A stretch of 7,205 nt of DNA from assembly GCA_014896635.1 (NCBI GenBank), contig JADBKA010000244.1:1-7205 (forward strand). Direction: 5' to 3'. Both the position numbers and the translations under genes were made by a program. Within the stretch, counting starts at the first letter, position 1, and every line of letters starts with the position of its first letter. Of the stretch, positions 4,387-7,205 are shown piece after piece. The DNA comes from Ktedonobacteraceae bacterium (GTDB lineage: Bacteria > Chloroflexota > Ktedonobacteria > Ktedonobacterales > Ktedonobacteraceae). Under the pieces are notes generated by a model, which was not told the origin of the DNA, did not search any database, and saw only the letters and a list, made by a program, of their open reading frames with translations.

Positions 4387-6219
4387 ATGGATAGGCAACC
4401 TTTTCTCCAACACGTCGGTCAGCTCTGGCGACTCAAGAGAACAGAGGGGACAGCCGGCTATTATGCAGCACTGCTCATCGTGAGCGCAGCGGCTTTGCGC
4501 ATCGCGCTGATTGCGCAGGGCTGGCCGCTGCTCGACAGCGATGAAGGCACAATGGGCCTCATGGCGATGCACATTCAGCGGCTGAGCGACTTTCCCCTGT
4601 TCTTCTACGGTCAGGGCTATATGGGCGCGACCGAGGCGTATCTTGCCGCATTCTTTTTTCAGCTTTTCGGCGTCTCATCCTTCTCACTGCGGCTCGGCCT
4701 GGTTCTGATGTTCGTCGTATTTCTCATTGCCATGTATCTGCTGGTCAGCCAGGTCTACTCGCTGCGCTTCGCACTGGTGGTGCTGGCACTGCTGGCACTG
4801 GGTTCCAATGCAGTGCTGACACGAGAACTGGCAGCAGTCGGCGGGAGTCCAGAAACACTGATGGCCGGGGCAATCATGATGTGCCTGGCCGCCTGGCTGG
4901 CGCTTCCTGCCACTTCACAGACGACGCAGCACCACTCCCGTCGCCTGCTCGCGTATGGGGGATGGGGGCTGGCCGCCGGATTCGGCCTGTTCAGCCACGT
5001 GCTGGTGGCTCCGTTTGCTCTGCTGAGCGCGCCGATTCTCTTGCTTTTCTGCTGGCGTGACCTGCGCAGCCTGGCTCCTTTCTGCTTACTGGCAGGCTTC
5101 TTCATTGGCATATCGCCAATCATTGCCTACAATGTGCAGGCACTCACTTCACCAGGAGAAAAAAGCACGCTTTTTTATATTTTCCATGCTATAGATGCAG
5201 GAGGCATAAAAACCGACTTGCTCCATCAACTCAAAGGCGCTCTGCTGATCAGCCTGCCTACTGCTACCGGGGCCAATCCCCTGTGCGGCGTCGCCGAGGT
5301 ACGCGCCTGGAATGTGGGTAGCCTACATACTCTGCGCTGCACGCTGGTACATACCGGCTGGTCCCTCGGCGTCTTGCTGCTGTGGGGACTTGCTCTCCTG
5401 CTGGCGGTCAGTACCCTGTGGCAACTCTGGCGAGGCGGGCGTGGACTGCGCTCGTGGTCGGATGATGAGCGGCAGCTTGCTGTGCGCCAGTGTGTTCAAC
5501 TGGCGCTGCTGCTGGCAGCCGCCATCACGCTGGTTCTCTATATCCTCAGCCCGAACTCCGCGCTCTACCCGGTGGCGACATCACGCTACCTGATCGGGCT
5601 GCTGATTGCCACACCGGCAGTGCTCTGGCCCCTCTGGCAAGGCACCGGCCAAGGCACCAGCAGCCAGAAAACGGTGACGATCAAGCCGCTGGCACGCCTG
5701 GTCATTTCGCTCCAGCCAGAACTGATGAGACGCGCTTTGCTGCTGCCGGTTGGACTGGTACTTTTGCTGGGGATCTTCAGCACATTCAGCGGCATCCCGC
5801 CGGAAGCGCCCGCTACAGCAGGTGAAAATATCTATTTCACCCAGACCAGCACACAGCATCTCGCCGTTCCCGCAACGCAGGCACTCAACCGACAGGAGAG
5901 CGCGCTAATCCAGCATCTTTTACACATTGGGGCCAATCACATCTACTCCGACTACTGGACCTGTGACCGGCTCATTTTCCAGAGCCAGGAACGTATTATC
6001 TGTAGTGCGGTGAATGAGACGCTCGGAGCAGGCCATGACCGCTATCTACCCTACCGTACGATTGTGAGAGCTGATCACCGTGCCGCATATGTGTTCCAGG
6101 TCGGTTCTGCACAGGACGTCGTGTTGACACAGCATATCACAACCGGCACCGGTACACAGTGGAAGCAATACCGGCGCGCAGTTTTTGCCGGCTATGCTAT
6201 CTATCAAAAAGTTATCTGA
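4387..6219 (+). CDS. Multipass membrane protein, GT-C (GT39-like) glycosyltransferase candidate
   Basis: This 610-residue protein has about a dozen hydrophobic helices; clear ones are near residues 24-45, 101-122, 126-140, 156-173, 194-223, 229-248, 323-345, 368-388, 399-416 and 449-467. A soluble C-terminal domain follows (about 470-610). After the first helix comes LLDSDEGTMGL (48-58): acidic residues in the first extracytoplasmic loop are typical of GT-C enzymes that use polyprenyl-phosphate sugars (PMT, ArnT). A loop with PTATGANPLC (291-300) and Cys318 follows the central helices. The C-terminal domain has Cys526 and Cys539, which could form a disulfide if extracytoplasmic. It probably transfers a sugar to a lipid, glycan or protein at the membrane; the substrate cannot be told. 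A close paralogue starts 21 nt downstream in the same frame. It has no evident link to the cysteine operon. The family call rests on architecture and motif, not on a database hit. Confidence 0.75.
   Translation: MDRQPFLQHVGQLWRLKRTEGTAGYYAALLIVSAAALRIALIAQGWPLLDSDEGTMGLMAMHIQRLSDFPLFFYGQGYMGATEAYLAAFFFQLFGVSSFSLRLGLVLMFVVFLIAMYLLVSQVYSLRFALVVLALLALGSNAVLTRELAAVGGSPETLMAGAIMMCLAAWLALPATSQTTQHHSRRLLAYGGWGLAAGFGLFSHVLVAPFALLSAPILLLFCWRDLRSLAPFCLLAGFFIGISPIIAYNVQALTSPGEKSTLFYIFHAIDAGGIKTDLLHQLKGALLISLPTATGANPLCGVAEVRAWNVGSLHTLRCTLVHTGWSLGVLLLWGLALLLAVSTLWQLWRGGRGLRSWSDDERQLAVRQCVQLALLLAAAITLVLYILSPNSALYPVATSRYLIGLLIATPAVLWPLWQGTGQGTSSQKTVTIKPLARLVISLQPELMRRALLLPVGLVLLLGIFSTFSGIPPEAPATAGENIYFTQTSTQHLAVPATQALNRQESALIQHLLHIGANHIYSDYWTCDRLIFQSQERIICSAVNETLGAGHDRYLPYRTIVRADHRAAYVFQVGSAQDVVLTQHITTGTGTQWKQYRRAVFAGYAIYQKVI
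4495..4650 (+). repeat. Paralogous repeat copy A within the first glycosyltransferase gene
   Basis: This segment encodes residues 37-88 and aligns without gaps to 6331-6486 of the next gene. By my count 41 of 52 encoded residues are identical, and the DNA is visibly similar. It marks a gene duplication, not a mobile repeat. Confidence 0.75.
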
Positions 6220-6221
6220 CC

Positions 6222-6226
6222 AGGAG
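6222..6226 (+). promoter_or_regulatory. Candidate ribosome binding site of the second membrane glycosyltransferase
   Basis: AGGAG lies 14 nt before the ATG at 6241, which is longer than usual. The stop codon of the preceding gene (6217-6219) is in the same frame, and no ATG, GTG or TTG lies in frame between it and 6241, so the start is fixed despite the spacing. Confidence 0.4.
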
Positions 6227-6240
6227 AGCGAGTAAAGCGT

Positions 6241-7205
6241 ATGCGATACTGGAAGCGAGTTCTGAGAAAGTTGCCTGGAGGAGACGCCTATAGTCTGGCC
6301 GCTGTCGCGCTGATCGGCCTTGCGACAGTCCTGCGCCTCGCACTGATTGCGCAAGGCTGGCCGCCGCTGGACAGCGATGAAGGCACTATGGGGCTGATGG
6401 GCATGCATATTGCCTTCCGCGGTGAATTCCCAATCTTCTTCTACGGCCAGGGTTACATGGGAACGCTTGAAGCCTACCTTGCCGCCGTTTTCTTCCGCCT
6501 CTTCGGTATCTCAACGTTTACCCTGCTCCTGGGCCTGGTCATCCTCTATGCTCTCTTCCTCTCTGTGATGTATCGCCTGACCAGCCTGCTCTACTCAAAG
6601 GGCCTGGCCCTGCTCACACTTGGACTCCTCTGCTTCGGCTCGAATCCGATGCTGACACGCGAACTGGTAGCCATTGGTGGCTATCCTGAGACGCTACTCT
6701 TTGGCGCGCTACTGCTGCTGCTGGCCTCATGGCTGGCCCTGACATCGAGCCGCGAGCCGGATGCATTCACCCTCTCTGAGCGGCGAAAGCGCCTGGCAAC
6801 GTATGGCCTGTGGGGCTTCGTTGCCGGCCTGGGACTCTGGACCCATATGCTGGTATTGCCTTTTGTGTTGCTAGGAGGGCTGCTGATCTCGCTCTTCTGC
6901 CGCAATGAGTGGCGTAGCTCTGCCCTTTTCTTCTTGCTCATCTTTCTGATCATCGGTATGCTCCCTATGATTATTTATAACGTGATGGCGTCCCCGGGCC
7001 AGGATACGCTCTCCTATCTCCTGCGCGTCCATAGCGCCAGTGGCATTCCCGGCGTCAGTGCTCGCCCGCCCTTCTGGGAACAGCTCAGAGGCGCATTGCT
7101 GATCAGTATGCCAACAGCGACAGGTGCAACGCCTCTCTGTGCTCCTTCGCAGGTGGACTTCACACGGCTCAGCGATGCAGCGACGATGCGCTGCACGCTC
7201 TGGCA
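6241..7205 (+). CDS. Second tandem GT-C-like membrane glycosyltransferase, 3'-truncated by the window edge
   Basis: The frame from ATG 6241 is open to the right edge (321 complete codons, no stop), so the gene continues outside. The protein closely parallels its upstream neighbour: LALIAQGWPPLDSDEGTMGL (33-52), FFYGQGYMG (66-74), LTRELVAIGGYPETL (138-152), LLISMPTATGATPLC (286-300) and Cys318. Hydrophobic helices alternate with short loops as in the paralogue. The DSDEG acidic motif after the first helix suggests the same GT-C, polyprenyl-phosphate-sugar-dependent type of activity at the membrane. The middle loop after residue 165 diverges (REPDAFTLSERRKR here), with a net 6-residue difference. 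The 21-nt gap and shared strand suggest co-transcription with the upstream copy. The C-terminal soluble domain, if present, is not in view. Confidence 0.75.
   Translation, partial: MRYWKRVLRKLPGGDAYSLAAVALIGLATVLRLALIAQGWPPLDSDEGTMGLMGMHIAFRGEFPIFFYGQGYMGTLEAYLAAVFFRLFGISTFTLLLGLVILYALFLSVMYRLTSLLYSKGLALLTLGLLCFGSNPMLTRELVAIGGYPETLLFGALLLLLASWLALTSSREPDAFTLSERRKRLATYGLWGFVAGLGLWTHMLVLPFVLLGGLLISLFCRNEWRSSALFFLLIFLIIGMLPMIIYNVMASPGQDTLSYLLRVHSASGIPGVSARPPFWEQLRGALLISMPTATGATPLCAPSQVDFTRLSDAATMRCTLW
6331..6486 (+). repeat. Paralogous repeat copy B within the second glycosyltransferase gene
   Basis: This is the counterpart of 4495-4650 and encodes residues 31-82, including the DSDEGTMGLM block. 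It is the most conserved stretch between the two paralogues that I could align by eye. Confidence 0.75.

Noticed and set aside
4365..4394. Nine-codon ORF (ATG ATG AGT TTG ...) overlapping the start of the first glycosyltransferase, as a leader peptide
   Set aside because: It has no convincing ribosome binding site and no codon pattern suggestive of attenuation; ORFs this short arise by chance.
1..7205. CRISPR array, tRNA, rRNA or insertion sequence
   Set aside because: I saw no regularly spaced direct repeats, no tRNA-like cloverleaf, no rRNA core sequence, and no transposase or terminal inverted repeats.

Overview
The window is GC-rich and densely coded, with every gene on the + strand. Gene content and protein style (HEAT-repeat protein, a thiocarboxylate-dependent cysteine operon, large multipass GT-C-like proteins) suggest an environmental high-GC bacterium. 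My guess is Chloroflexota, Ktedonobacteria-like, with Actinomycetota as the alternative. The lineage is inference; no rRNA or other phylogenetic marker is present.

Layout: (1) The 3' part of a HEAT-repeat gene (2-1051) enters from the left edge. (2) A 269-bp intergenic stretch (1052-1320) holds two strong inverted repeats and a plausible promoter (TTGACA plus an extended -10). (3) A compact four-gene operon follows (1321-4281): an E1-like adenylyltransferase with an N-terminal rhodanese domain (MoeB/MoeZ type), a CysO ubiquitin-like sulfur carrier, a CysM-type PLP enzyme, and a JAMM/MPN+ peptidase of the Mec type. The last two genes overlap by 7 nt. (4) A 105-bp gap with alternative hairpins separates this from two tandem paralogous multipass membrane proteins that look like GT-C (GT39-like) glycosyltransferases. 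The first is complete (4387-6219). The second (6241-7205) runs off the right edge.

How the operon works, by analogy with the Mycobacterium tuberculosis MoeZ-CysO-CysM-Mec+ pathway: the E1 domain adenylates the CysO C-terminal glycine, and the rhodanese domain supplies persulfide sulfur to make CysO-thiocarboxylate. CysM then uses this sulfur donor with O-phosphoserine (or a similar acceptor) to form a CysO-Cys adduct, and the JAMM peptidase releases cysteine and regenerates CysO. The whole route, including its activating enzyme, lies in one operon.

Two departures from the mycobacterial model stand out. The CysO here does not end in Gly-Gly but in Gly-Gly-Ser-Leu, so it should need C-terminal trimming before activation, most likely by the JAMM peptidase of the same operon. 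The rhodanese domain is N-terminal to the E1 domain, the reverse of MoeZ/MOCS3/Uba4.
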